This document shows, in pieces, positions 14,456 to 22,866 of a stretch of 64,000 bases of DNA (positions are counted from its first letter, which is position 1; each line of letters begins with the position of its first letter). Both the position numbers and the translations under genes were made by a program. Source of the DNA: VAYN01 sp964540905 (GTDB taxonomy: Bacteria; Actinomycetota; Thermoleophilia; Solirubrobacterales; 70-9); contig CAZIOS010000009.1 of assembly GCA_964540905.1 (NCBI GenBank), positions 1-64,000 of the forward strand. Direction: 5' to 3'. The notes beneath the pieces were generated by a model that was given only the letters and a program-made list of their open reading frames with translations, ran no database searches and had not been told where the DNA came from.

Positions 14456-15739
14456 ATGGCCGACGTCCAGCCACTGCAGGCGCTGCACTACGACCTCGGG
14501 GTGGTCGGCTCGCTGGACGCGGTGGCGGCGCCGCCCTATGACGTGATCGACGCCGCCGGGCGGGCGCGGCTGCTGGAGCGCTCGCCTTACAACGCGGTCG
14601 CGATCGACCTGCCGAAGCCGTTCGACCCGGCCGATCCGGCCAGCGACCCGAGCGGCGATCCCTACGCCGAGGCGGCGGCGAGGATCGCGGCCTGGCGCTC
14701 CGAGGGGGTGCTGGTCCAGGACGCAGAGCCGGCGATCTGGGCGCTGACCCAGGACTACGTCGCCCCCGACGGCTCCAGCCACAGCCGCCACGGCATCCTC
14801 GCCCGGGTCCGGGTCGAGGACTACGAGAGCGGCAGCGTGCGCCCGCACGAGCGCACCCACCCCGGGCCGCTGCTGGATCGGCTCGAGCTGACCCGGGCGA
14901 CCAAGCTCAACCTCTCGCCGATCTTCTCGCTCAGCACCGTCGACGCCTGGCCGCTGGTCGAGCCGGCGCTGGCCGCCGCGCCCTGGGGCGAGGCGAGCGA
15001 CGAGAGCGGCACCGTCAACCGCGTCTGGCGGATCGCCGACCCGGCCGTGATCGCCGCCGTGCGCGAGCGCCTCGCCGACGCCGAGCTGCTGATCGCCGAC
15101 GGCCACCACCGCTACGAGACCGCCCGCGCCTACCGCGACGAGATCGGCGGCGAGGGGCCGCACGACTACACGCTGATGGCGCTGACCGGGCTCGACGACC
15201 CCGGCCTCACCGTCTTCCCCACCCACCGCCTGCTCGCCGGCCTCGCCGCCGACCCCGAGCGCCAGCGCCGCCTCGGCGCCGGCCTGCGCGAGCGCTTCGA
15301 GGTCAGCGAGGTCGGGATCGACGCGATCGACCCGGCCGGCGAGGAGGGGGTCGGCGTCTTCGGCCTCTACGACAGCTTTCATAAGCAGGCCTTGCGGCTG
15401 CGGCTGAAGGACACCGCCGAGCTCGACCGGCTGCTGGCCGGCAAGCCCGAGGCCTACCGCCGCCTCGACTCGGCGATCCTCGAGACCCTGGTCCTGAAGG
15501 GGCTGGCGGGGATGAGCGAGGAGGACATCGACGAGCGCCGCGGCCTCGAGTACGCGAAGAGCATCCCCGACGCAATGGCGCTGCTGGAGAACGGCAGCGC
15601 CGACATCGCCTTCATCCTGCGCCCGGTCCCGGTCGAGCAGGTCCGCGCCGTCGCCGAGACCGACGAGAACATGCCGCCGAAGTCGACCTACTTCTTCCCC
15701 AAGGTGATGACCGGGATGGTCTTCAGCCCGGTCGGCTGA
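14456..15739 (+). CDS. DUF1015-family protein
   Basis: The 427-aa protein shows the family's features: an N-terminal LQALHYD...VAAPPYDVID segment, SRHGILARVRVEDYESG, RPHERTHPGP, an ADGHHRYETARAYRDE motif in the middle and FFPKVMTGMVF at the end. The histidine-rich loop suggests a hydrolase or kinase-like enzyme, but the family's function is not established; some members are called HpcH-like or SerK-like. The ATG at 14456 is chosen because TAGCGT lies 8 nt upstream and because MADVQPLQALHY aligns with family N-termini; the TTG at 14447 lies in this -10 box. Confidence 0.88.
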   Translation: MADVQPLQALHYDLGVVGSLDAVAAPPYDVIDAAGRARLLERSPYNAVAIDLPKPFDPADPASDPSGDPYAEAAARIAAWRSEGVLVQDAEPAIWALTQDYVAPDGSSHSRHGILARVRVEDYESGSVRPHERTHPGPLLDRLELTRATKLNLSPIFSLSTVDAWPLVEPALAAAPWGEASDESGTVNRVWRIADPAVIAAVRERLADAELLIADGHHRYETARAYRDEIGGEGPHDYTLMALTGLDDPGLTVFPTHRLLAGLAADPERQRRLGAGLRERFEVSEVGIDAIDPAGEEGVGVFGLYDSFHKQALRLRLKDTAELDRLLAGKPEAYRRLDSAILETLVLKGLAGMSEEDIDERRGLEYAKSIPDAMALLENGSADIAFILRPVPVEQVRAVAETDENMPPKSTYFFPKVMTGMVFSPVG

Positions 15740-15760
15740 GCGCCGCCGTAGGATCGACTC

Positions 15761-16327
15761 GTGGTCAAGATCTACACCAAGAAGGGGGACGACGGCAGCA
15801 CCTCGCTCTGGTACGGCGGCCGCGTCCCCAAGTACCACGGCCGCACCGAGGCCTACGGCTCGCTCGACGAGGCCTGCTCGCAGCTGGGGGTGGCGCGGGC
15901 GCTCTGCGGCCCAGGCGAGACCGAGCTCGCCGCCGACATCCTCCGCCTCCAGGACGACCTCTTCGTCGCCGGCGCCGAGCTGGCGACCGCGCCAGAGGCG
16001 GCGGAGCGGCTCGAAGACGGGGTCAGCCGCACCACCGAGGCGATGGTCGCCGAGCTCGAGCGGGGGATCGACCGCTACATGGCGATGGTCGAGCTGCCGC
16101 CGAAGTTCGTGATCCCGGGCGGCAACCAGCTCTCGGCCCAGCTCGACGTCGCCCGCACCACGATCCGCCGCGCCGAGCGCCATATCTCCGCCCTGGGCGA
16201 CGCCGGGGAGCTGGCCAGCGAGACGGTCGTCCACTTCGTCAACCGCGCCTCCGACTACGCCTACGCCCTCGCCCGCTTCGCCGACGTCGAGGACCCGGCC
16301 CTGTTCGAGGGCCGCGGCAAGGGCTAA
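15761..16327 (+). CDS. Cob(I)yrinic acid a,c-diamide adenosyltransferase (PduO type)
   Basis: The enzyme transfers the adenosyl group of ATP to cob(I)alamin to make coenzyme B12. The 188-aa protein has the N-terminal ATP-binding motif YTKKGDDGSTSL, the cobalamin/ATP-binding TTIRRAERHIS and the C-terminal VHFVNRASDYAYALARF block, all typical of PduO-type trimeric enzymes of this length. GTG 15761 follows TAGGAT by 6 nt, so it may have its own leaderless start within the 14456-18744 gene run. OsmC starts 5 nt after its stop. Confidence 0.93.
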   Translation: MVKIYTKKGDDGSTSLWYGGRVPKYHGRTEAYGSLDEACSQLGVARALCGPGETELAADILRLQDDLFVAGAELATAPEAAERLEDGVSRTTEAMVAELERGIDRYMAMVELPPKFVIPGGNQLSAQLDVARTTIRRAERHISALGDAGELASETVVHFVNRASDYAYALARFADVEDPALFEGRGKG

Positions 16328-16331
16328 CGCC

Positions 16332-16730
16332 GTGAGGGTCGTCGCCCGCCGCCTCGACGGCTTCGCCCACGAGGTCGACCTCGCCGGCGGCCACGAGCTG
16401 ATCGTCGACGAGCCGGCCGCGACGGGCGGCGGCGACAGCGGCCCCCGCCCCACCCAGCTGCTCGCCGCCAGCCTCGCCAGCTGCACCGCGATCACGGTCG
16501 AGATGTACGCAGCGCGCAAGGGCTGGGACGTCGGCCCGCTCGAGGTCACGGTGGACATGGAGTACGAGGGCCCGGTGCCGAGCGCCTTCGCGGTCACCCT
16601 GGCACTGCCGGGAGAGCTGGACGACGAGCAGCGGCAGCGGCTGCTGACGATCGCCGGCCAGTGCCCCGTGCACAAGGTCCTCGTCGGCGCCGCCGCGGTC
16701 ACCGTCTCCGACCGGCTCGAGGCGCTCTGA
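16332..16730 (+). CDS. OsmC/Ohr-family protein
   Basis: The 132-aa protein contains both redox cysteines of the OsmC fold: Cys51 in ASLASCTAITVEMY and Cys111 in AGQCPVHK. Family members reduce organic hydroperoxides with dithiols. A GGGDSGPRPTQLLAASLASC stretch identifies the YhfA-like OsmC subgroup. GTG start; the stop overlaps the ATG of the next gene (TGATG), indicating coupling with the SDR. Confidence 0.92.
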   Translation: MRVVARRLDGFAHEVDLAGGHELIVDEPAATGGGDSGPRPTQLLAASLASCTAITVEMYAARKGWDVGPLEVTVDMEYEGPVPSAFAVTLALPGELDDEQRQRLLTIAGQCPVHKVLVGAAAVTVSDRLEAL

Positions 16731-17542
16731 TGGACCTCGGCCTGGCCGGCCGCGCCTGCGCCGTCACCGGCGCCAGCCGCGGCATCGGTCGCGAGACCGC
16801 GCTGCAGCTCTGCGCCGAGGGCGCCAGCGTGCTGCTGGTCGCCCGCGACGAGCGGCGCCTGGTCGCGGTCCAGGAAGAGGCCGCCGCGGTCGGCGCCCGG
16901 GCCGGCGGGCGGGCGGCGGTGCTGGCGCTGGACGTCACCGACGCCGATGCCGGCGAGCGGATCCTCGCCGTCGCCCAGCAATACTTCGGCAGCCTCGACG
17001 TGCTCGTCAACAACGCCGGCGCCGCCAGGTGGCGCGACCTCGACGACGTCCCCGAGCAGGACTGGCGCGACCAGTACGAGCTCAACGTGATGGCGCCGCT
17101 GCGGGCGATGCGGGCGGCGGTCCCGGCGATGGTCGAGCGCGGCTGGGGCCGCGTCGTCAACGTCTGCTCGACCGCCGGCAAGCGCCCCTCGGCCTCGATG
17201 CCCGAGTACTCGGTCGCCAAGGCGGCCGAGCTCTCGCTCTCGCGCCTCTTCGCCGACCGCTACGCCGGCGCCGGCGTCCTCGTCAACGCCGTCTGCCCCG
17301 GCCCGGCCGCCACCGAGATGTGGATGGACGCGGGCGGCCTGCTCGACCAATCACGCGATCTGGGGGGCGCCGCGAGCCGCGAGGAGGCGCTGCGCGAAGC
17401 CGGCGCCAAGCGCCCGATCGGGCGCCTCGCCGAGCCCGAGGAGATCGCCGCCGCGATCGTCTTCCTCTGCTCCGAGCGCGCCTCCTACGTCAGCGGCGCC
17501 GCCTGGTCGGTAGACGGGGGCACCGTCCAAGTGATCATTTGA
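16730..17542 (+). CDS. Short-chain dehydrogenase/reductase (FabG-like)
   Basis: The 270-aa protein has TGASRGIG (13-20), NNAG (94-97), Ser147, Tyr160 and Lys164 (EYSVAK) and the C-terminal SGAAWSVDGGTVQ typical of classical SDRs. It is closest in form to 3-oxoacyl-ACP reductase-like enzymes; the substrate is unknown. The start ATG overlaps the OsmC stop and its own stop overlaps the TTG of the following MFS gene. Confidence 0.9.
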   Translation: MDLGLAGRACAVTGASRGIGRETALQLCAEGASVLLVARDERRLVAVQEEAAAVGARAGGRAAVLALDVTDADAGERILAVAQQYFGSLDVLVNNAGAARWRDLDDVPEQDWRDQYELNVMAPLRAMRAAVPAMVERGWGRVVNVCSTAGKRPSASMPEYSVAKAAELSLSRLFADRYAGAGVLVNAVCPGPAATEMWMDAGGLLDQSRDLGGAASREEALREAGAKRPIGRLAEPEEIAAAIVFLCSERASYVSGAAWSVDGGTVQVII

Positions 17543-18744
17543 GCGGCGCCCTGGCGCTGCTGCGCCGCCGGCCGCAATTCCGGGCGCTCTGGTCGGCACT
17601 CGCCCTCTCCTACGCCGGCTCCGGCGCCGCGACCACCGCGCTCACCCTCTACGTCCAGCAGACGCGCGGCACCGGCACCGCGGTGGCGGCGCTGCTGATC
17701 GCCGAGAGCGCGCCGCGGCTGCTGGGGCCGCTGGCCGGCGGCGTCGCCGACCGGGTCGACCTGCGGCGACTGCTGATCGGGGCCGACCTCGGCCAGGCGG
17801 TCCTGTTCGCGGCGATCGCGACGCTGCCGCCGTTCGCCGCCCTGATCGGCCTGGTCGTGGCGACGGCGCTGCTGCAAACCGCCTACGGGCCGGCCCGCAC
17901 CGCCGCCGTCCCCCAGCTCGTCGCCCCGGAGGAGCTGCTGACCGCGAACGCGCTCACCGGCATCGCCTCGAACCTCTACGTCGCCGTCGGGCCGCTGATC
18001 GGCGGCCTGCTCTTCGCCGCCGGCGGCGCCACCCCGGCGCTGCTGTTCGACGTCGCCACCTTTCTCGCCTCCGCCTACCTGACCGCCGGCATCCCCAGCC
18101 TGCCGCCGGAGCGCCCCGAGGGCGAGCGCGAGGGCATCTTCGCCGCCGCCCGCACGGGTCTGCGCTTCGCGCTGGCGGACCCGCTGACCCGCACCGTCGC
18201 GCTGACGATCTTCTTCGTCTTCGCCTTCGTCGCCGTCGACAACGTCGCCCTCGTCTTCCTCGTCCGCGACACCCTCGGCGGCAGCGCCGCCGCCTACGGT
18301 CTGGTCTCGGCCGCCTTCGGCCTCGGCATGCTGGCCGCCTCGGTGCGGATCGCCGGCGGCACCGCGATCCCGCCCGCCCGCCTCTACCTGTTCAGCCTCG
18401 TGCTCACCTCCACCGGCACCCTGCTGACCGCGGCGGCGCCGGCGGTCGCGGTCGTGGCCGTGACCGCGCTGATCTCCGGCAGCGGCAACGGGGTCGAGAT
18501 CGTCGCCAGCGAAACGATCCTCCACCAGCGGGTGCCGCGGCGGCTGCTCGGCCGCGTCGCCGGGCTGCTCTCGACCGCGACCGCCGCCGGGATGGCGGTC
18601 TCGATGGGCCTCGGCGGCCTCCTCGTCGACGCCACCTCCCCCCGCACCGCCTTCCTGCTCGCCGGCCTCGCCTGCGTCCTGATCACCGCCGTCGCCGCCC
18701 CGTCGTTGCTGCGCGAGCATCCGTCCCGGGCTGGGGCGCTTTAG
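17539..18744 (+). CDS. MFS transporter, 12 TM (MFS_3/enterobactin-exporter-like)
   Basis: The 401-aa protein has about 12 TM segments, the loop GGVADRVDLRRLL between TM2 and TM3, and YGPARTAAVPQLVAPEELLT with the NAL-x-GIASN segment that follows, which is characteristic of the TMR/EntS-like group of exporters. The TTG start overlaps the SDR stop, so it is probably translated by coupling. Last gene of the plus-strand run from 14456. Substrate unknown. Confidence 0.85.
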   Translation: MSGALALLRRRPQFRALWSALALSYAGSGAATTALTLYVQQTRGTGTAVAALLIAESAPRLLGPLAGGVADRVDLRRLLIGADLGQAVLFAAIATLPPFAALIGLVVATALLQTAYGPARTAAVPQLVAPEELLTANALTGIASNLYVAVGPLIGGLLFAAGGATPALLFDVATFLASAYLTAGIPSLPPERPEGEREGIFAAARTGLRFALADPLTRTVALTIFFVFAFVAVDNVALVFLVRDTLGGSAAAYGLVSAAFGLGMLAASVRIAGGTAIPPARLYLFSLVLTSTGTLLTAAAPAVAVVAVTALISGSGNGVEIVASETILHQRVPRRLLGRVAGLLSTATAAGMAVSMGLGGLLVDATSPRTAFLLAGLACVLITAVAAPSLLREHPSRAGAL

Positions 18745-18800
18745 TCCTACCCGTCAGGGAAGAAAGCGCCCCACGCCACCCGAGCCGAGATGATCCAGCG

Positions 18801-19364
18801 ATGAACGCGACGGACGACCTCGCCAAGCGCCTGCTCACCCCGGAGGAAGCGGCCGCGATCGAGGTGCGCGGCGAGACCGACGCGGCGGTGCTGCTGGCGC
18901 TCTACGGCTGGCCCGAGGCGCCGGGGCTGATCTTCACCGAGCGCCGCGCCGACCTGCGCCGCCACGCCGGCGAGGTCTCCTTCCCGGGCGGGCGCCGCGA
19001 CGAGGCCGACGCCGACCTGGCGGCGACGGCGCTGCGCGAGGCGCACGAGGAGATCGCCCTGGAGCCGGCGGCGGTCGAGCTGGTCGGGGCGCTGCCGCCG
19101 GCCTCGACCTTCGTCACCGGCTACCGCGTCCACCCCTTCGTCGGCCGCGTCGCCGACCCCGGCGAGCTCGGCCTGGAGCCCAACCCGACCGAGGTCGAGA
19201 CCGTCCTCACCTTCTCGCTCGAGCTGCTGCGCGAGGGCTACGCGATGCGCCGCCTGATCCGCCGCGGCGTCCCCTTCCACACCCCGACCTACGAGGTCGA
19301 GGGGCAGCTGATCTGGGGAGCGACCGCGCGGATCCTCGGCGAGCTGCTGGACCGCCTCGCCTAG
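18801..19364 (+). CDS. Nudix hydrolase, CoA pyrophosphatase-like (NudL/NUDT7 group)
   Basis: The 187-aa protein has the UPF0035 signature LIFTERRADLRRHAGEVSFP followed by a Nudix box (GGRRDEADADLAATALREAH then EEIAL, residues 63-87), with the catalytic REAHEE in place. The UPF0035 motif upstream of the Nudix box marks the CoA-diphosphatase group, which hydrolyses CoA and acyl-CoA to phosphopantetheine products. Its stop overlaps the stop of the convergent peroxiredoxin gene (CTAG). Confidence 0.9.
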   Translation: MNATDDLAKRLLTPEEAAAIEVRGETDAAVLLALYGWPEAPGLIFTERRADLRRHAGEVSFPGGRRDEADADLAATALREAHEEIALEPAAVELVGALPPASTFVTGYRVHPFVGRVADPGELGLEPNPTEVETVLTFSLELLREGYAMRRLIRRGVPFHTPTYEVEGQLIWGATARILGELLDRLA

Positions 19365-20020
19365 CTCGGCTGGGGGACGATGCGGATGTAGGGGCGGGGC
19401 TCCTCCCAGCCGTCCGGGTAGATCTCCTTCGCCTGGTCGTTGGAGACCGAGCCGGCGATGATCACGTCGTCGCCCTGCTGCCACTGGGCCGGGGTCGCGA
19501 CTTTGTGCTGGGCGGTGAGCTGGAGCGAGTCGATCACCCGCAGCACCTCGTCGAAGTTGCGGCCCGTGGTCATCGGGTAGACGAGGATCAGTTTGATTTT
19601 CTTGTCGGGGCCGATCACGAAGACGTTGCGCACGGTCTGGTTGTCGGCCGGGGTGCGGTCGGCGGGGTCGCCGGAGACGTCGGCCGGCAACATCCCGTAG
19701 AGCTTGGAGACCGCGAAGTCGGCGTCGCTGATGATCGGGTAGTTCGGGGCCGTGCCCTGGGTCGCCTCGATGTCGCTCGCCCAGGCCTCGTGTTTGTCGA
19801 GCGGGTCGACCGAGAGCCCGATGACCTTGACGTTGCGGCTCTCGAAGTCGGGCTGGATCTTCGCCATGTAGCCGAGCTCGGTCGTGCAGACCGGCGTGAA
19901 GTCTTTCGGATGCGAGAACAGCACCGCCCAGGAGTCGCCGATCCAGTCGTGGAAGCTGATCCTGCCCTCGGTGGTCTCGGCCTCGAAGTCGGGTGCTACG
20001 TCACCAAGCTGAAGCGCCAT
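19361..20020 (-). CDS. 1-Cys peroxiredoxin (Prx6 type)
   Basis: The 219-aa protein reduces peroxides with Cys45 in the motif SHPKDFTPVCTTELG. Its length and the long C-terminal domain (RNFDEVLRVIDSLQLTAQH...PAQWQQGDDVII) place it with the Prx6/1-Cys group rather than 2-Cys AhpC; no resolving cysteine is present in the C-terminal arm. GAGAGGAG lies about 9 nt before ATG 20020. It is likely cytoplasmic antioxidant defence. Confidence 0.93.
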   Translation of the reverse strand: MALQLGDVAPDFEAETTEGRISFHDWIGDSWAVLFSHPKDFTPVCTTELGYMAKIQPDFESRNVKVIGLSVDPLDKHEAWASDIEATQGTAPNYPIISDADFAVSKLYGMLPADVSGDPADRTPADNQTVRNVFVIGPDKKIKLILVYPMTTGRNFDEVLRVIDSLQLTAQHKVATPAQWQQGDDVIIAGSVSNDQAKEIYPDGWEEPRPYIRIVPQPS

Positions 20021-20058
20021 CGAAATCACTCCTCTCTCGAGTTCGTCAAGTATTTGCC

Positions 20059-20562
20059 TTAATTCCCATCCGACATTACTCCTTTCGATTCGCCGGTCGG
20101 CGCAACCAAACTGGAGACGACGTCGGCGGCGGAATCTCCCGCGCCGAGGACGGCGATTGGGATCCGCCAGGTCCGCGCGGCGCGCCGCGCGATCTCCGCT
20201 CCGCCAGCCAGCAGCGGAGCCGGGACCGTCCCCGTCGCCTCGTAGGCGAACCCCCGCACCGGCGTTTCGACCAGGTGCTCGAGCAGCCGCTCCAGGCGCG
20301 GGCCATGAATCGCGCCCAGCTCCTCCGCCGCCCCGCTCGCCGAGCCCAGCAGGTGGATGACGACGGCAACGTCGCCGACCAGCTCCAGCAGGGTCCCGGG
20401 ACGGTCCGGATCGGCCAGCGCCGGCTCGACCCCGGCGGCGGCGATCGCGGCCAGACCGTCCTCGCGCCGGCTGGTCCCCCGCACCGCCCAGCCCTGCTCC
20501 AGCAGCTGGCCGCCCAGCGCCCGCCCGCGGCAGCCGCAGCCGACGATCAGCGCCCGCGCCAA
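20059..20562 (-). CDS. Short NAD(P)-binding Rossmann-fold protein
   Basis: The 167-aa protein starts MARALIVGCGCRGRALGGQL, a dinucleotide-binding loop at residues 8-17, and has AVVIHLLGSASG and FAYEATGTVPAPLLAGGAEI, as in shortened NAD-dependent epimerase/dehydratase-like proteins. The catalytic Tyr-x3-Lys is not visible and the length is about half that of full SDR-e enzymes, so it may only bind the cofactor. The TTG start lies 9 nt after the HxlR stop, so the two are probably co-transcribed and the protein may be a redox-related partner of that regulator. Confidence 0.6.
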   Translation of the reverse strand: MARALIVGCGCRGRALGGQLLEQGWAVRGTSRREDGLAAIAAAGVEPALADPDRPGTLLELVGDVAVVIHLLGSASGAAEELGAIHGPRLERLLEHLVETPVRGFAYEATGTVPAPLLAGGAEIARRAARTWRIPIAVLGAGDSAADVVSSLVAPTGESKGVMSDGN

Positions 20563-20571
20563 GAGAGCTGC

Positions 20572-21078
20572 CTAGGCGGCGTTCCGCTCGGGCGAGCGAC
20601 GCCGCGGGAACTTCCGCCGCTGCTCCTCGCTGGCGCCGGGGCCGGGGCGGCCGTGGACGTGGCGCCAGTCGAGCTCCTCGCCGCACTCCGAGCAGGTCGG
20701 GACCATCTGGAAGGCCTTGCCGCAGCCGTCGTGCACCAGCTCCAGCGGCGGCCCCTCGGGACCGGCGGTGTAGCGATCGCCCCAGCGCAGCATCGCCAGC
20801 AGGACCGGCTGCAGGTCGCGGCCCTTCTCGGTCAGCCGGTACTCGAAGCGCTCGGGGTGCTCGCTGTAGCGGCGGCGCTCGACGACTCCCTCCTCGACCA
20901 GGGTCGCCAGCCGCTGGCTGAGGACGTTGCTCGCCACTCCCAGCGACTCCTGGATCTCGTCGAAGCGACGGCGGCCGAGGAAGAGGTCGCGCAGGACCAT
21001 CAGCGCCCAGCGCTCGCCGAGGAAGGAGAGCGGCCGGGCGACGGAGCAGTTGAGGTCGGCGAAGGCCTTGATTGCCAT
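20572..21078 (-). CDS. HxlR-family winged-helix regulator
   Basis: The 168-aa protein opens with CSVARPLSFLGERWALMVLR and LGRRRFDEIQESLGVASNVL and has RLTEKG, the family's winged helix. The C-terminal tail adds Cys119, Cys129 and Cys132 (DGCGKAF...CSECGEEL), which may bind zinc or sense redox state. It is divergent from the MFS exporter at 21169, with a palindrome between them. The ATG is 7 nt downstream of a TACACT -10 box, so its mRNA is probably leaderless. Confidence 0.9.
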   Translation of the reverse strand: MAIKAFADLNCSVARPLSFLGERWALMVLRDLFLGRRRFDEIQESLGVASNVLSQRLATLVEEGVVERRRYSEHPERFEYRLTEKGRDLQPVLLAMLRWGDRYTAGPEGPPLELVHDGCGKAFQMVPTCSECGEELDWRHVHGRPGPGASEEQRRKFPRRRSPERNAA

Positions 21079-21085
21079 GGAGGGC

Positions 21086-21113
21086 AGTGTAGCTCGTGAC
21101 TTTTCTTTTACAA
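21086..21113 (-). promoter_or_regulatory. Promoter of the HxlR gene (leaderless)
   Basis: On the minus strand TTGTAA (21113-21108) and TACACT (21091-21086) are spaced by 16 bp. The -10 box ends 7 nt before ATG 21078, so the transcript should begin at or next to the start codon. Confidence 0.5.
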
Positions 21114-21131
21114 GCCATGCCTGCTAGGGTG

Positions 21132-21148
21132 GCTTGCGAATTGCAAGC
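21132..21148. promoter_or_regulatory. Putative HxlR operator
   Basis: GCTTGCGAATTGCAAGC is an inverted repeat (GCTTGC / GCAAGC around GAATT) in the 90-bp gap between the divergent HxlR and MFS genes, 20 bp before the MFS ATG. A related half, ACAAGCC, occurs at 21110-21116. This is the natural place for regulator binding. Confidence 0.5.
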
Positions 21149-21168
21149 GACGTAGAACGGAGCGAGCC

Positions 21169-22581
21169 ATGGAGCAGCGCTGGAAGGTCCTCCTGATCAC
21201 CTCGGTCGGCCTCTTCATGGCCAGCCTCGACCTCTTCATCGTCAACATCGCCTTCCCCGACATGGCGGCGGACTTCCACGGCGCCTCGCTGCCGAGCCTC
21301 TCCTGGGTGCTGAACGCCTACGCGATCGTCTTCGCGGCGCTGCTCGTCCCCGCCGGCCGGATCGCCGACCGGGTCGGGCGCAAGCGCGTCTTCATCGCCG
21401 GCCTGCTGCTCTTCGCCGTCGCCTCCGGCCTCTGCGCGGTGGCGCCGTCGATCCCGTTCCTGGTCGGCGCCCGCGTCCTCCAGGCGGCTGGCGGGGCGAT
21501 GATGCTGCCGACCACGCTGGGGCTGATCCTGCCCGCCTTCCCGCTCGAGCAGCGGGCGCTGGCGATCGGCATCTGGTCCGCCGTCGGCGGCGTCGCCGCG
21601 GCGCTGGGGCCGCCGATCGGCGGCCTCCTGGTGCAGCTGAGCTGGCGCTGGATCTTCGTCGTCAACGTGCCGATCGGAATCGTCACCGCGATCGTCGCCC
21701 TGCGCGCCCTCGAGGAGGTGCGCGAACCCGAGGACGGCCGTCCCGACCTGCTCGGCGCCGCCGAGCTGGCGCTGGGGATCGGACTGCTGACCCTCGGCAT
21801 CGTCAAGGGCCCAGACTGGGGCTGGGCCGACCCGCGGGCACTGGCAGCCTTCGCTGGCGCCGTCGTCCTGGTCGTCGCCTTCGTCCACCGCTCCGCCCGC
21901 CACTCGGCACCGGTGATCGAGCTGCCGCTGCTGCGGGTCCGCTCCTTCGCCCTCGGCAACCTGGCGGCGGCGGTCTTCTTCGCCGGCTTCGGGGCGATGC
22001 TGCTCTCCGGCGTCTTCCTGCTGACCGAGGTCTGGGGCTACTCGGCGCTGAAGGCCGGCCTCGCGCTTTCGCCCGGGCCGCTGATGGCGGCGGTCTTCGC
22101 GATTCCCTCCGGCCGGCTCGGCGGCCGGATCGGACAGCGTCCGGTCACGGCCGCGGGCGGCCTCACCTTCGCCGCCAGCTTCGCCCTGATCCTCGCCTCG
22201 GTCGGCAGCCGCCCCGAATACGCGAGCGCCTTCCTGCCCTGGTTCATGCTCGGCGGCGCCGGGGTCGGGATGGTTCTCGGCACCCTTCCCGCCGCGGTGA
22301 CCGCCTCGCTGCCGCCGGAGCGCTTCGCCACCGGCACCGCCGTCTTCGGCATGGCCCGCCAGATCGGCGCCGCGATCGGGGTCGCCGCCCTGGTCGCGCT
22401 GCTCGACGACACCACCGGCGGCGACCTGCTGGCGGGGCTGCGGCGGGGCTGGTGGTTCTCCCTGATCGCGGGGCTGGGCACCGCGGCGCTGGCGCTCGCC
22501 TTCGGGCCGGTCGGCGCGCGGGCGCGACAGCTGGAGCCGGAGCCGGAGCTAGATGGCCTCGAAGGGACCGCGATCCCTTAG
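21169..22581 (+). CDS. MFS drug exporter, DHA2 (EmrB/QacA) family
   Basis: The 470-aa protein has about 14 TM segments, the motif A GRIADRVGRKR (63-73) and motif C-like GPPIGGLLVQLSWRWIFVVN, all typical of DHA2 proton-driven exporters. It opens MEQRWKVLLITSVGLFMASL, with D21 and N26 in the usual first helix. A GGAGCGA ribosome site precedes ATG 21169. Control by the divergent HxlR regulator is likely. Its last 33 bp overlap the convergent small membrane protein gene. Confidence 0.92.
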   Translation: MEQRWKVLLITSVGLFMASLDLFIVNIAFPDMAADFHGASLPSLSWVLNAYAIVFAALLVPAGRIADRVGRKRVFIAGLLLFAVASGLCAVAPSIPFLVGARVLQAAGGAMMLPTTLGLILPAFPLEQRALAIGIWSAVGGVAAALGPPIGGLLVQLSWRWIFVVNVPIGIVTAIVALRALEEVREPEDGRPDLLGAAELALGIGLLTLGIVKGPDWGWADPRALAAFAGAVVLVVAFVHRSARHSAPVIELPLLRVRSFALGNLAAAVFFAGFGAMLLSGVFLLTEVWGYSALKAGLALSPGPLMAAVFAIPSGRLGGRIGQRPVTAAGGLTFAASFALILASVGSRPEYASAFLPWFMLGGAGVGMVLGTLPAAVTASLPPERFATGTAVFGMARQIGAAIGVAALVALLDDTTGGDLLAGLRRGWWFSLIAGLGTAALALAFGPVGARARQLEPEPELDGLEGTAIP

Positions 22582-22842
22582 GCGCAACCGCTCGTCCTCG
22601 GCAACGGCCGCCTGCAGCTCGGCCTCGGTCATCTCCGGGGCGCCGCGGCGGCGGCGCATCTCGTTCTGCGCTTCCATCATCTGGCGGACGTCGTCGATCT
22701 CGTTCTGGACCTCGAGCTCGGGCGAGCGGGTCGGCTTCCAGTCGACCAGGTCGGCCGAGGAACCCGGGTAGAAGTGGCCGACGAGCAACAGCACGCCGAC
22801 CATGAAAGCGATCACCGCCAGGGTCCCCAGAATGAACAGCAC
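22549..22842 (-). CDS. Small single-TM protein with charged C-terminal tail
   Basis: The 97-aa product starts with a hydrophobic helix (LFILGTLAVIAFMVGVLLLV) followed by a charged helical region (EVQNEIDDVRQMMEAQNEMR and RRRGAPEMTEAELQAAVAED). The GTG start at 22842 lies 6 nt after a TATCCT hexamer, which overlaps the -10 box of the divergent thiolase gene. I recognise no family; the topology suggests an inner-membrane anchor with a cytoplasmic coiled region. It overlaps the MFS 3' end by 33 bp in antisense. Confidence 0.6.
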   Translation of the reverse strand: MLFILGTLAVIAFMVGVLLLVGHFYPGSSADLVDWKPTRSPELEVQNEIDDVRQMMEAQNEMRRRRGAPEMTEAELQAAVAEDERLRLRDRGPFEAI

Positions 22843-22848
22843 CCGACA

Positions 22849-22858
22849 AGGATACGGT
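22849..22858. promoter_or_regulatory. Overlapping divergent -10 boxes
   Basis: AGGATACGGT contains the minus-strand hexamer TATCCT (22854-22849) and the plus-strand hexamer TACGGT (22853-22858), sharing the central TA. They sit 6 nt and 8 nt from the GTG at 22842 and the ATG at 22867, which are only 24 bp apart. Confidence 0.5.
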
Positions 22859-22866
22859 TCAGGGCG

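Noticed and set aside
14441..17350. 969-codon minus-strand open frame opposite DUF1015, adenosyltransferase, OsmC and SDR genes
   Set aside because: It is an artefact of GC-rich codon bias: composition is Arg/Gly/Asp/Val-rich without any domain, while the opposite strand encodes four recognisable proteins.
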